Positions 22,686-33,776 of a DNA stretch of 64,000 nucleotides are shown piece by piece. Below the pieces are notes generated by a model. The model was given only the letters and a program-made list of their open reading frames with translations. It was not told where the DNA came from and did no database searches. The translations under genes and the position numbers were made by a program. The DNA lies in assembly GCF_000143415.4 (NCBI RefSeq), contig NW_003314290.1, positions 487,470-551,469 of the forward strand, read 5' to 3'. Each line of letters starts with the position of its first letter. Within the stretch, counting starts at the first letter, position 1. This DNA comes from Selaginella moellendorffii. Its lineage: Eukaryota; Streptophyta; Lycopodiopsida; Selaginellales; Selaginellaceae.

Positions 22686-23600
22686 ATGGCGATTGGTCTT
22701 CAGAACCAGGGAAGTACGTGCTCGATGAACAGCAGCCTCCAGTGCTTGCTACATACGCCACGGCTATCAGATTTCTTTGCAAAGTCGGACAAGATCAGGG
22801 GTGAAGTGGCGAATGATTTCAGGAAGCTGATCATTGAGAGCATGCGTAGCAACGCGAGCGTGTCCATCAAGCCAGGACCCAAGCTCCAATCTAGCCCAGG
22901 CTCGCAACAGGATGCACAGGAGTATCTCATGTTCCTCTTGAATGCTTTGGATCAAGAGCTGAAGCAGGGTCATGATATGAGGGCTGCCACGAAAATGAAG
23001 CCTGTGAAATCAGGGAGAAAGGATCGTAAAGGTGGTGGTCAAGTGCAAAGCTCGCTAGTTGCAGAAATTTTTGAGGGTCAGAGCAGAACAAAGCTACAGT
23101 GCCCAAAGTGCTCCAACGAGGCCTCGGTGACACTTGAGACATTCATGTCTCTCTCGCTGCCAGTACCGTCATCGACTGTGGGCAACACCATTACCCTAGA
23201 ATCGTGCATTCAAGAGTACACAAAAGATGATATGTTGGATGCATGGTGCTGCTCAAAGTGCAAGAGTAAGCAGCACAACATTTGCAAGAAGATGGAGTTT
23301 GTGAAACTTCCAGCCTGCTTGATTCTCCATCTCGCAAGGTTCAAGTGTGATTCGTCTGGAAATGTCGAAAAGATTGATACTGCCATAGATATTCCAGAAA
23401 GTGTGGAGATATCGGGGCAGCACTACTCACTATATGGGTTGATAAACCACACCGGTGACGCTGATTACGGGCACTATACAGCGAGTATAAAACTTGGAAA
23501 CAGTGAGTGGTATGCATGTGATGACGAATCGGTGGAACATGTTTCAGAACACAGTAGCTCCACAGATGCATACATTCTGTTTTACCAGAAAACTTCTTAG
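22686..23600 (+). CDS. Ubiquitin-specific protease (USP/UCH, peptidase C19)
   Basis: This removes ubiquitin from proteins as a cysteine protease. All family boxes are present in a 304-aa, single-exon protein: Cys box GLQNQGSTCSMNS with nucleophile Cys12, the QQDA box (residues 74-77), two zinc-binding pairs (Cys139/Cys142 and Cys189/Cys192), and the His box YGHYTA with His263, followed by WYACDDESV (Asp279/280). It is a bare catalytic domain without UBL, ZnF-UBP or MATH additions, shorter than most plant UBPs. The frame also extends to an ATG at 22599, but I prefer 22686: the Cys box normally lies close to the start in such compact enzymes, and a telo-box (22666-22673) falls inside the longer version. 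It is divergent from the small gene at 22174-22575. The Cys-box residue after the nucleophile is Ser where Tyr or Phe is usual. Confidence 0.88.
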   Translation: MAIGLQNQGSTCSMNSSLQCLLHTPRLSDFFAKSDKIRGEVANDFRKLIIESMRSNASVSIKPGPKLQSSPGSQQDAQEYLMFLLNALDQELKQGHDMRAATKMKPVKSGRKDRKGGGQVQSSLVAEIFEGQSRTKLQCPKCSNEASVTLETFMSLSLPVPSSTVGNTITLESCIQEYTKDDMLDAWCCSKCKSKQHNICKKMEFVKLPACLILHLARFKCDSSGNVEKIDTAIDIPESVEISGQHYSLYGLINHTGDADYGHYTASIKLGNSEWYACDDESVEHVSEHSSSTDAYILFYQKTS

Positions 23601-24002
23601 AGCGCATGAACATTTGTAACTCATGATAATAAGTTAATTCACGACCATATGACGGAATGTTTCGTTGTCAGATCGCAAACTTCCCTGACAAGAATGTATT
23701 GACACTGAAAAAGGAGACAAGTAACCTGCTTGTTTCCCCAAGAAGCTGGAGCTTTGTATGCATAAGCTCGAGGAATTAAGAATTCTGGACAACTTGAGAA
23801 AGCAAGCAAAGATTTACTCATTTCACCTTGATAAAGACAAGCGGATCGAGTTTTACACATGGTCCACGCCTGGCTGGTAGGAAACACAGAACAGACACAA
23901 ACAAAAACACGTTTACCTTGGGGACTTTTATGTCCGACTAGTTGTTTGTTGAATCGGTCCCCTTATGTCGGCATCCGAAAAAGAGATAGACGGAAGCAAC
24001 CA
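23601..24002. other. 3' flank of the protease gene
   Basis: No gene is visible. Short frames on both strands overlap each other without family resemblance. Confidence 0.4.
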
Positions 24003-24290
24003 GGTGAGGTACCAGCGCGTTTTGAACTTCTCGTGAGGTACCTGGATCTCAGCTCCAACAATCTCAACACCATAGAAAGCTTGCTCCTACAAAACAATCG
24101 CCTGGATGCTGATCTGTGTTTGCCTCCCTCCAAAGGTGTGCTAGTTTGATGGAGGCGAGCTTTAACACTCTTGGCGGAGAACTCCCAGCGAAAACCATCA
24201 CCTGATCCTCTGGGCGAATGGTTTCGAGGGACATATTCCATCCGCTTTAGCAACCTCATCGACCTGCAAGACCTGTAACGGTTGAGCTTG
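24003..24290 (+). pseudogene. LRR receptor-kinase fragment
   Basis: Pieces of plant-type leucine-rich repeats appear in shifting frames: YLDLSSNNLNTIESLLLQNNRL (24041-24100), then MEASFNTLGGELPA (about 24150-24192), then NGFEGHIPSALA (about 24219-24255), which is the N-x-F-x-G-x-I-P signature. Two frame changes within 200 bases and no kinase domain mean this is a relic of an LRR-RLK or LRR-RLP gene. Confidence 0.6.
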
Positions 24291-24789
24291 GTGAGTATTA
24301 ACAAAGAGTAGAATGGCAACACCACCTTATGCGTTGTCACGACTTTTTCTTCCTCGATCTTCGCTTGGAACTTGCGAGGCGTTGAGCGGAAATGATGTCT
24401 TTTGTGTTGTTGCATCTTGCTGTGGAGAATTTTTTGAAGCCTTCAATTGGTTCCTGGTTGAGAACCGTACAAACTGCTTATTCAGTCTGATTCAAAACGA
24501 AGTGAGTTATGTGTGCGTAAAAATAACCCAAACTGCAAAGTTTCGCTTACAGCGTTGCAAAGCTTTGAGTTGCACCCTCGTTCATGCTGCAATGGATCGT
24601 ATGTCCATCTGAACAAATAGCGAGAGGAATTTATGGGGATAGATACAAAAAACAAATGTTTACCTTGCCAGGAACAGAATGTAGAAACAGACGGACGAAG
24701 TAGAACATCCAGCTTCAATGTGCGTGTTGGACTTACAGAGAAGGCCTGTGTCCTTAGAGTGCATCTATTGGCAAAGAGCTGAACAACAA

Positions 24790-25198
24790 ACAGAGTTAGC
24801 AGATCAAAAGAATGCTACTGGCCGTGATCGTTGTTAGTTGAATCAGCCCTCCAGGATTCAGTTCCTCCAAAGAAGAAACCACCACGTACGGCATCCCAAA
24901 TGCTTTCGCTAGGCAGTGGCAGCCATTTACGTTGAAGCAAGGAGCTGCATCAGCAACCAGCGAAGAGAAGTTGCTCTACGTGAAAGTGTCCTGTGAGCTT
25001 GGAATGATGAAGAGTGGAGATTAGAGCGGACTCACATTCTAAAACAACTGGCGATGACGACAGTTCTCCGGTTGCTGTCTAGAGCCGGCCACCAGTGACT
25101 TGAAAGAAAAGAAGACAGGCTTGACACTAGAACGAGGTGTTAGTGAATGAGACTTGAGAAATCAATTTACCCTGTCCAGTTCCTTCTTGATCAGCCAT
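24790..25198 (-). other. Possible exons of an unresolved gene
   Basis: On the minus strand, ATG at 25198 starts MADQEGTGQ and meets a donor (GTAAATTG) after 28 bases. Further down, an open stretch near 24970-24790 reads FGMPYVVVSSLEELNPGG with an upstream acceptor candidate. I could not join them in a single convincing model and recognise no family. Confidence 0.22.
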
Positions 25199-25738
25199 AA
25201 GACTAGTGAAAATTTGTGTAGCTAAGGCACTCTGGGCTCAACCACAAGAATTTAAGTGGGATCCACAAGTCCAAGAATGCCATACCTTGTACGACGATTT
25301 TGTGATGCTCTCGATCGACGCCCAGCGACCTTGCAGCATGCCCAATGCAGGTCTGGATGGAGATCGTACCAAGAACAGCGCCCTGGGCGTCGAGAGAAGC
25401 GTCCCTACATCTTTAACTCCCAACGATATAAAAGGTAATATAGCATATATATATATATATTGTATCTCGTCTAAATGACCTCAAAACTGAGAGGTGGTTA
25501 AAATATGATAAAATTCTTTATCGTACATTAATTTGTATAGATAGAAATTACCCAAAATAGTCATTTCAATGTTTTGAATGGATATATTTTGAATTTTTTA
25601 ATCTTGTAAAAGTAGTTGTGCAATATACAAAAATAATTATATAATAACACTATTTGTTGGGTTGCATAAACTGTTTTTGAAATGACATTTTGTGCACTCA
25701 CAATCACAAGTTTAGTTTTTTACTAAAATATATTATAG

Positions 25739-25774
25739 AAACTCATTATTCAAAAGAACCTTCTATATTAGCAT
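25739..25774 (+). repeat. 36-bp direct repeat, left copy
   Basis: AAACTCATTATTCAAA followed by ACCTTCTATATTA recurs at 28282-28317 with about two mismatches. Each copy is followed by a TA/TG microsatellite. The pair flanks 2.5 kb that includes TRIM copy 2. Confidence 0.6.
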
Positions 25775-25777
25775 TTA

Positions 25778-25779
25778 TC

Positions 25780-25810
<31 letters not shown>

Positions 25811-25965
25811 AGGGCCAAGTGTATGTATGTATGTATGTATGTATGTGTGTGTATGTATGTATGTATGTATGTATGTATGTATGTGTATGTATGTATGTAT
25901 GTATGTATGTATGTATGTATGTATGTATATATGTATGTATATACATATATACATACATATATGTG
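25778..25965 (+). repeat. Compound microsatellite (TA)n(TG)n(TATG)n
   Basis: (TA)n at 25778-25795, (TG)n at 25795-25810, then a long (TATG)n array from about 25820 to 25930 with short (TG) interruptions and a TATA-rich end. The Cys/Val/Tyr and His/Thr repeat frames across it are artefacts. Confidence 0.9.
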
Positions 25966-26502
25966 TATGTTACCCTAATATGTTAACTATAATATTATAA
26001 CATATGAATTGTACATTTAGGATTGGTCCTCAATTAATATATCTATTCCCATATCTCAAGAGGGGTATTGCAATTTATCTCTAAAAGTCAAAGCTTTTTG
26101 GCAGTGCTTCACTTAATGTTTAGGATCATATTTTTATCGTTATTCCTTTATTCTTTTTTAAATCTAGCCTTTCTCCAAATCTAGGATTGTAGCTATTAGA
26201 TTTATTCTTCCTTTTCAATTTTTATTGCATTCTTTTCTTCCACCATGCCATATTGTTGTTGATTGAAAAATGTTTTATCCAAGGCTGTAGATGATGTGTT
26301 GTTATTATCACCTAATACCATTGTTCTTATGGCTTAACTTTTGGTGTTATATAATATGATCTTATTCGTGTTACTCCAATTCTTAATGTGTTGTCCATCT
26401 CTAACTTTTGTGAGATGTATTTCTATAAATTCTTCTATTTTTGGTTTTTTGCCATTTTCTTTATAAGAAGTTAATGTTTATAAATTTGAGTAGATTCCTT
26501 TT

Positions 26503-27422
26503 TGTAATGCATATGATCATGGGATGAGATTTAGATATACTGTCATCATGGATCCTTAAAACCTTAGGGGATAAATAAGGATAAAATAGTCACTAAATCA
26601 AACAATGACCCATTTTTCAGTTGGCTTAAGGGGAGAAAGACAAAGTATGTTACATGTGGTATTAGAGCAAATAGCACGGGTTAATTTCTATTTACTAGTG
26701 ATTACTTAAAATATAATTTGAAATTGTATGTATGGGCTTTCTCTAAATTTGAAATTGCATGTATTGGGCATCCATGTGTATATCCTTCCTCTAAATTTAA
26801 AATTATATATATTAGGCATCCATACATATGCTTTTCCTCTTTTATATGTCCTTCCTCTTGGGGAGCATCCACAAACAAAAGTATCCAAATAGATAATATA
26901 TATATCTTTTATCTTGTGGAGCATCTATAGATGAAGGTATTCAAATAGATAAAATAACCTTCATAACTCTTTTTTTATAAAATAGTCTGACTTTATGATA
27001 TACCCTTAAGTAAGGTATATTCCTAACCCTAAATTTGAAATTATATATATTAGGCATCTATGCATATGTCTTTCCTCTTGTGGAGCATCCATTGATGAAG
27101 ATATCCAAATAAATAAAATAACCTTCATACTCTTTTTCCATGAAGTAGTACGGGTTCATTATCTTTTCGAAGAAATGATCTCAGATAGAAAATTGAGATT
27201 TACAAGGAAGTTTTGGGGCATATTAAACCAATGGGTAGACCAAATGTGTGCATGCTCAAGTTGAGGATTATTTGTCGTATTATGTTATGATGGACTAATG
27301 CGATTGAGTTTAGCATTTAAACATAGTAGAAATGTGTTATAACAATGTATTTTATAACATTATTAGTTGATTCATTTTGTATCTTTAATTGGCTTAAGGG
27401 GAGATAAATAACGTGCACTACA
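26503..27422 (+). mobile_element. TRIM retrotransposon, copy 2
   Basis: The 5' terminal repeat (26503-26657) matches copies 1 and 3 on the opposite strand. It is followed by the primer-binding-like TGGTATTAGAGC (26659-26670) and a non-coding interior in which a block with GGCATCCATG..TCCTTCCTC is repeated about three times. The 3' end keeps only about 36 bases of the terminal repeat (AATTGGCTTAAGGGGAGAT..CACTACA). The flanks are a perfect 5-bp duplication, CTTTT (26498-26502 and 27423-27427). It is longer than the other copies because of the interior expansion. Confidence 0.75.
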
Positions 27423-28281
27423 CTTTTAATAAGGAATTTGATTATTTTAATGATAACTTTAGAGATGAGTTAAAGATTTCACAAGGTATGTATTAATTAT
27501 TCAATTTGCCATTTAATACTTTTTCTTTACTTTATGCTCTTTTATAACCTTTCCTTATTTCTCGGCTGAGCCATCTTCTCATATTCCTAGTGTCTTTTCT
27601 TTATATGCAATATTTCCTTCTCCTAGCACATTAAATATTTATAATATTTATATGATTATCATTCTCAATCTGGTATTGAGTTGAGTATTGTTTGTCTTTA
27701 TCATATTAATTTAAATATTAAGTATATGTATGAAGACAAGAATCTTTTTTTATTTTATTGTATTGAGTATTGAGTGCATATCCCTAGTTATGATATTAAG
27801 TATATGCATAAAGATAAGAATCTTATTTTATTTTATTGTATTGAGTATTCCCCTATCTAAGGGTTAGATCATTTTTACTAGAGTTTTGGGTTGAGTGCAT
27901 ATCCCTGATTATGAATGTTTACGAGAGCATATATTTTTTACTATTAATGCTAAGGAATTTATGTATTCCCTTGAGAATGTAGACTTTCACAATACAATAG
28001 TGGACCAAGAATAAAATAATATAAATTGTGAAGTGAGGACAAGCATAACAAGTTTGAATAGAATATATAGCTCCACGTATTGAATATGAATAAATGCCAT
28101 AGTGAAATGAGGCCAAACATATATACAAAGTGAGGATAAGTCCAACAAATCCAAATAAAATTAGTGCTTTAGAAATTTGTTTTTATCCTTTGAGAAGAGG
28201 ATAAAGAGGATGTAAAGAACAAATGAAGTGACTGAAGAAAACACTTCTTTTAAGAAAGAAACATTAAGAAAAAACATTATT
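27423..28281. other. AT-rich sequence with a local duplication
   Basis: A block of about 60 bases (TTAAGTATATG..AAGAATCTT..TTTTATTTTATTGTATTGAG) occurs twice, starting near 27717 and 27803. No gene or element end is recognised. Confidence 0.45.
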
Positions 28282-28317
28282 AAACTCATTATTCAAAGAA
28301 ACCTTCTATATTACCAT
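28282..28317 (+). repeat. 36-bp direct repeat, right copy
   Basis: Partner of 25739-25774, again followed by a (TG)/(TA) run (28321-28345). Confidence 0.6.
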
Positions 28318-28929
28318 GTTTGTGTGTATATATATATATATATATGAAGAACTTTGGCCCGACTCAAAGATTTGTAACAAGAGCAGGAAGAGTTGTATTA
28401 TATTCTATAAATGCCACTATCAACTGAGTCTAATTGTTCAACTACAATCCCATAGCATCAAGCAATTGCACCAACTGCTACTCTAAAGTCAAAAAAAGAG
28501 GAGGCTACTACTCTACCATGAAAATGAACAAAAAGGAAAGAGCAAAAGAGAAGAAGTTAAAAAAAGATGTAAGAAAAAGAAAATTTAAACAATGCAAAAG
28601 CTAAATCTAAAGTAAGATCCCAAATCCAAGCACTCAAATTAAAGTTACCTCTCAACTCCACCAATATGAGTGTATAGGAGATGGAAATGGAATATAGAAA
28701 TATGCATCTCAATTAACCAGAAAACCCTAGCTTATATATAAGAGTGAGTAGTCCAAATTGAAACCAATTTAACGACTACCAAAATCCCACTATGTGAATA
28801 TTAGTATATGGCATCATAGTTGTACACTTGGACCTCACACACACATATATCATTTGTGATGATGTGTATTATTAGTTTAATCACTTTATAGTGGTTGCCA
28901 CATATCATTCTTGGGATGATGCTCAATGT
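28318..28929. other. AT-rich, no gene seen
   Basis: Only short frames occur. An A-rich stretch around 28490-28620 has no coding resemblance. Confidence 0.4.
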
Positions 28930-29430
28930 TTATATGAATTTCCTATGTGTCTCCAAGCAACGCCATTGTAATGGTACAATGGTTTGATCGTATCCACTCG
29001 TGAGGATTGAAGCATTCTCCTAGACATTTTCAAACATGCATTTAGACATATCAATGATTGTGATAATGCCTTCTAACAATTGCATCATCTTTTTCAAGGG
29101 CCATTTGAGTTAGTGATGCAATTTGGTATTCGGATCCGGAGCCTCTTACTTTGTGTGGAGCCAAATATGTCAAAGTGGATCAAATTAAGAATATTATGGT
29201 CAACACTTTGTTAAGATCTTGTAGGACTTATGCATGCATTTGCTCTAGCCACCCTTGACAATACTCTTTGCTTGGCACAACATTATGAGAGGTCACCTGT
29301 TCCACTTCTCACTCCACGTCCTTCAACTCTAGTTTTTTTATGGGAGATGGTTTTGTTGTAATGGAGGTTGATGTTACTATTACCCAAGTTCAAGGACAAG
29401 GGCGAGGACATAGTTGTGGTTGTGATGTTT
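28930..29430 (+). pseudogene. Retrotransposon gag remnant
   Basis: The translation, with stops and shifts, gives GPFELVMQFGIRIRSLLLCVEPNMS (29099-29175) and ALATLDNTLCLAQHYERS (29237-29290), a pattern typical of plant Ty3/gypsy Gag proteins, followed by a G/Q-rich stretch and a broken Cys cluster (29395-29436). No pol region follows; the minisatellite element starts directly after it. Confidence 0.45.
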
Positions 29431-31120
29431 GCTATTAGGTTCCTTCTCGAACTCTATCTCAAACTCCTTCTCGGACTCTTTTTTGGATTCATTCCTGACA
29501 CTTCCATGTGTCATGACACTTACCATATGTTAATCCTTCTTGTGTCCCTTTTTAGAGACTCATTCATCAATTGCTTCGTACTCATTCCTCGAACATTTTG
29601 TTCGGAGTTGCACTCCTATTGTCAACTTTCCAAGTCAAAGCTTTTGGTCTAACATATTATGCTTGTTGAACTTCTGCTTCGGCCACCACCATATGGCACC
29701 CTTTCTACTCCACTTTGGGGATTAGGGATTTGTGTCTCACAACTTCACCACCCATAGACAAAGTTCAATATCTTCATCGAATAATAAATCATTTTATAAA
29801 GTAATCCCATCATGGATTACCATTCTCATCCTTAGCATCAAGCTAATATTCGTTAATGGTTCAATACTAAAGGCTCACCATGCTTTGCCCATTTTTTAAG
29901 GAGTATAGTCTTTTTAACTTAAAGTCTTATTAGATTATTGGTGGTAGTTTTCTACTTTTGTTTATTTAGTTCTCATTAAACTCGTTAAAGACTGTAGTGC
30001 ACCCTATCTCTCTCCTTTTAAGCCAATTGGAAAAAGGGCAATTTCTTGATAAAAAAGCCCTTAGTGGTTATTTTATCCCCATTTATCCCCTAAGGTTCCA
30101 AGAATCCATAGTGATAGTATATTTAAATTTCATCTCATAATCATATATGCTACACTCACCCTTCCTTGAGAGATGTCAATGTCTTCATTAACTATTGACT
30201 AACAACCCCTACTGAGCCAAAGGGAACCAACACCTCCATTTCTACATTAAATCTACCAATCCTTCCATTGTGTAGACAAGCTGTTCTATGTGAAGCAAGT
30301 AGTCATCCACCTGTACTGCAATTTTACAGTGGATACCTTTGTTTGGGATGCTGCACAAGAGGAAGGATGTACACATGGATGCCCAATACATAGATTTTAA
30401 ATTTTAGGGGTAGGAATATATTTTGCTTATATTTTAAATAGCTACTAATCAACAAGAATTGAAACTTGTGCCATTTTCTCTGATACCACGCACTCTATCT
30501 CTCTCCCCTTAAATCAACTGGAAAAAGAGGCAATTGCTTAATGAAAAGCTCTTAGTAGCTATTTTATCCCCATTTATCCCCCAAAGTTTTATGAATCCAC
30601 GGTAATAGTATATCCAAATTTCATCCTATGATCATATGTGCTACAAAGACATCTTCTCAATTTCAATTTTACTATTCATTCCGGAGTAGTTTCGGCTCTA
30701 CTAACATAACTATCACATTTTGTAACTTTAATATTGACACCTCAAGTCAATTTCCTAGGTGTATACGGCACTTTACATCGCACTGAGTATGCAAACACCA
30801 CTTTCCCATCTTAGGAAGTTCTTTACTTGAGGGCACCATCATCCTCTCTCCTATTGCGTGCCACTCTAGACACTAAGGTCCATTTATCCATAATTTATGT
30901 TAGGGTTGTCAATAGCTCTATTATTTGGTTACTTTGTCGCTCCCTCCCTTAGAGTTTTCATATTTGCCAAATTGGAGCATTTAGGAATCCATCTTTGGAA
31001 ACATATTTCATTTCCCACAATCCGTTAGCATCCAAAATATGAGTATTCCTTACTTAACTTTGCCATTTAGATTCATTCCAATGATTTCTATGGCCCATTC
31101 TTAGCCATTGTAGCACACAT
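29430..31120 (+). mobile_element. Minisatellite element, copy C (interrupted)
   Basis: It starts with a short run of CTCGGACTC units, then the 260-bp module ending GATTTGTGTCTCACA (29720-29740). From there it parallels the minus strand of 16960-16300, with the TRIM at 29994-30645 spliced into the middle. Matching landmarks include CAATACTAAAGGCTCACCATG and AGGGCACCATCATCCTCTCT. No coding capacity is recognised. Confidence 0.6.
29994..30645 (-). mobile_element. TRIM retrotransposon, copy 3 (most complete)
   Basis: 652 bp with terminal repeats of 161 bp (29994-30154) and about 158 bp (30488-30645), TG..CA-type ends (TGTAG..CTACA), and a perfect 5-bp target-site duplication AAGAC (29989-29993 and 30646-30650). 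On the minus strand the 5' repeat is followed by TGGTATCAGAG (30487-30477), the usual initiator-Met tRNA primer site of plant LTR elements. The interior is 333 bp and non-coding, and a purine tract (AAGGAAGGG on the minus strand) precedes the 3' repeat. The related locus on the minus strand near 16715 lacks the insertion, which confirms its boundaries. Confidence 0.85.
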
Positions 31121-31129
31121 GAATTTGGA

Positions 31130-31500
31130 GTCGAACTCCAAGCCCGTTGCACTATGAAACAAGGGTCCAATACAATCCTACGAGCACCAGCTCCTTGTAT
31201 CCAGCACCTGTATGCAAAATGGTGTCAGACGGAGTCTAGCACAATTTTGGCATACCGGTGGCCTAACGCGAGGAGGGTACCGCACCGACTAGAGCAGTGT
31301 GGAGTTTGGGCTTAGACCCAAGCCGGAAACAGAACAAGGAGTGACATAGCCCAGCAGGAGCCAAATTAATGTCTCAAATGGTCGGACATATATTCCAACC
31401 ATTATCCTTACTATACATTTGGAACCCCCCCCCCCCTAGAGGAACACACGCTTTGGGCTTTCACCCCAGGCCTCCCTTAGTACCAGGAGTTAGTTTCTAG
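31130..31500. other. Repeat module with C homopolymer
   Basis: It contains a run of about 15 C (near 31425) and then CGCTTTGGGCTTTCACCCC, the same junction seen at 38920-38945 in foldback copy D. It is probably a fragment of that family. Confidence 0.45.
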
Positions 31501-32190
31501 GATAAGCTTGAAACTTACTAAATATGGAATATCTTTAGATTGTGAATTTGGACATGGGACGAACACCATTGTTTTGAGGCTGATCTCTACATTCCATAGA
31601 TATGCTAAATGAGTGAATCTAGACACTTTCCATAAATAGCATTTGGGACCAAAATGAGACTAATATAAAAGGCATGATGGCGAGGGTGTTTAGCAAACAC
31701 GGTAAGCTATCGTCTAGCAAATATTGAGGGACTAGTCTCAATATTGTGGGGTTCTTGATACTAGCAAGTGCAAGACAATGACGTGAGTTTCTCAAACCAG
31801 GCCGAGTATGCTCAGCAAGAAACACATAGGGTTCCTACCTTATGTTTATCCAATTTAAGTACAAGGTCATTGATCAATTTCTCAACTAGCTCAAGTGGGA
31901 ACAATAAAGGGAACCAACAGTATTGACCTTCTACCGTTATAGCAATAAAGAAAGAGTGTCCGTAAAGACTGGTTGATAAGTATTTTTCAATACCCAAAGT
32001 CACATTTGTGACACTCTCCCCCCCTTGGGGAAGATTGATGTTCTCGTCGATGCGTACCCGAGTCTAGCAAACTGTCAAGGAAACAACTCCAAAAGTTAAT
32101 GGAAAGCATACTATGTGGGAAACACACCGACTTAAATGAGTTATGAAACGACCTCTCCTCTATGTCCAAGGACATGAAGACTCAGACACC
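31501..32190 (-). mobile_element. Possible 3' end of a decayed LTR element
   Basis: On the minus strand, a purine tract (32026-32014, AAGGGGGGGAGAG) is followed by TGTCACAAATG, which fits a 3' LTR start. The upstream frame reads GTRIDENINLPQGGGE-like text, resembling a polyprotein tail. Open frames of about 60 codons continue through the putative LTR. The opposite end was not found, so this is tentative. Confidence 0.3.
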
Positions 32191-32559
32191 CTCCAACCGT
32201 CACCGACAAGGAAATAACTAACGGAGTTAGCCACCCTTGCTGCTCCGAGTACCACTCAGCTTACAAAGGAATGATACATCCTTGCCCGCAGGGACATAGG
32301 GAGAAAACCAAAGGCCCAACTTCCCCTGAGCAAGAAATCAACCCTGTTGGGAAGATTTAGACAACTATTATAAACTGGCAGATTAAGTTGTTTACACGAC
32401 CACGCCCTTTTTCAAAAATAAGTCATTGAGAGAGAACTTGTGATCAGTCTATAATAGTTATCCCCATGTTTATGGATTAGACCCATGCACCGAAGTGCCG
32501 AAGTCAGCCTACCAAAACTGACTCAAGTACTAACAAATGAGAGTAACGACACTTTGATT

Positions 32560-32830
32560 TATAGAAGTATATTGCTTTATTAATTCTCTTTTTTCAAACA
32601 TTTTATTTTATGTTCTAACAAATGTCCCTATCATTGCATGTAGTAAATATTTAAATTATTAGAACAAAATGTGTTCTTTAGAACATTTTTATCTATATAA
32701 TATATAGAGAGTTATTAAATTATTAGGTTCGCCATAACCTTAAAATTTTAAAATTTATAATGTTTGTATTAAATTACAATTGAAAATTGAGCTCAACTCG
32801 TGAGCTCAACTCTTCAACTCGTGAGCTCAA
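32560..32830 (-). repeat. Third copy of the long-inverted-repeat terminus
   Basis: It matches the outer 250 bases of the arms at 9210 and 21640: TAGTAAATATTTAAATTATTAG, GGTTCGCCATAACCTTAAAA, ACAATTGAAAATTGAGCTCAA. GAGCTCAA with CTCGTGAG is repeated twice at the tip. The matching opposite arm is not seen in this window. Confidence 0.6.
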
Positions 32831-33776
32831 GTATGGTCCGCGCCCCATGCAAGAGATAGTCATGGTAGACGTCACCATTTGCATAGTACAAAGTTCCCAT
32901 CCTTGCCTTGAATCCAATCCCTGTTGTAGAAGCTCCCATCAAGCAAACATCAATCACCCAATCTCAAGCTCTCACAGTATCAGAAAATGGTCCTGGTTAC
33001 ACTCCTTGTCACTTGTAGAAGCGGTTGGAAACGTTCTCTGTGTGCTGAATCACTGTTTCAGTCACGGATGTGTTTCTATGGCTAGACTTGTCAATGTAGA
33101 GGAGAGAGGAAACCCTCTACCTCATTGAGACAGTATACCCACCCTGTCTTGAGGTGGGAGTATCCTGACATGACTTGATGAGAACTGGGATAGACAATCT
33201 TAATTGTTGCAACAGATTTTCCAGTTTCCACCCTGCATCTTACAACTTTATCCCACATAAGAAAATTGCACGTACCTCGTTGTCATTCGCATAGCTCCAG
33301 GAGACAAAACATGCAATTGTCGCCTCTGTTTTTGATACAGAACGGAGAATGCATGCAGCAATGCGCATTTCATCCTTCCGTACTCGCTTGGATTTGGTCA
33401 CGGGATCCTTACATCTCCTGCTCGCATCCGTTAGTATTGAGACTTATACACCAGATACCTGGAAGAAAAACATACTGTGTCTAACACGGGAATCACGTCG
33501 AGAGCTTTCTCGACTGCTTTCATCCTTGGATTTTCTGCACCCGATAAAGAATGATAACAAATGAAGTATGGTCGATCACTGCAAAGTCACATTACTTGCA
33601 AAGAAGGATCAGTCATCTTACCGAGAAGCAAGTCACCGAATCCAGGACAATTTCAGTGTGCTCAAGGCTTACTCGAGTTGAGAAAGAAGAAGGCACACAG
33701 GGTGGTGGTAAAGCTATTGCATAGGTGGTGGTGGTAGTGGTGGTGGTTTTGACTCGAGCAGTATTCTTTTCGGAAC
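32831..33776. other. GC-normal stretch, no resolved gene
   Basis: The minus strand has two open stretches of about 55 codons: WDKVVRCRVETGKSV (33236-33125 region) and RKDEMRIAACILRS (33410-33290 region). Plausible splice signals lie around them, including a TACTAAC branch-point-like site on the minus strand near 33437. I could not assemble a gene or name a family. A (GGT)n tract lies at 33700-33760. Confidence 0.3.

Noticed and set aside
25800-25960. CRISPR-like regular array
   Set aside because: Simple tetranucleotide repeats without spacers in a plant genome; no array structure.
25690-25986. Cys/Val/Tyr-repeat and His/Thr-repeat proteins
   Set aside because: They are translations of the (TATG)n microsatellite.
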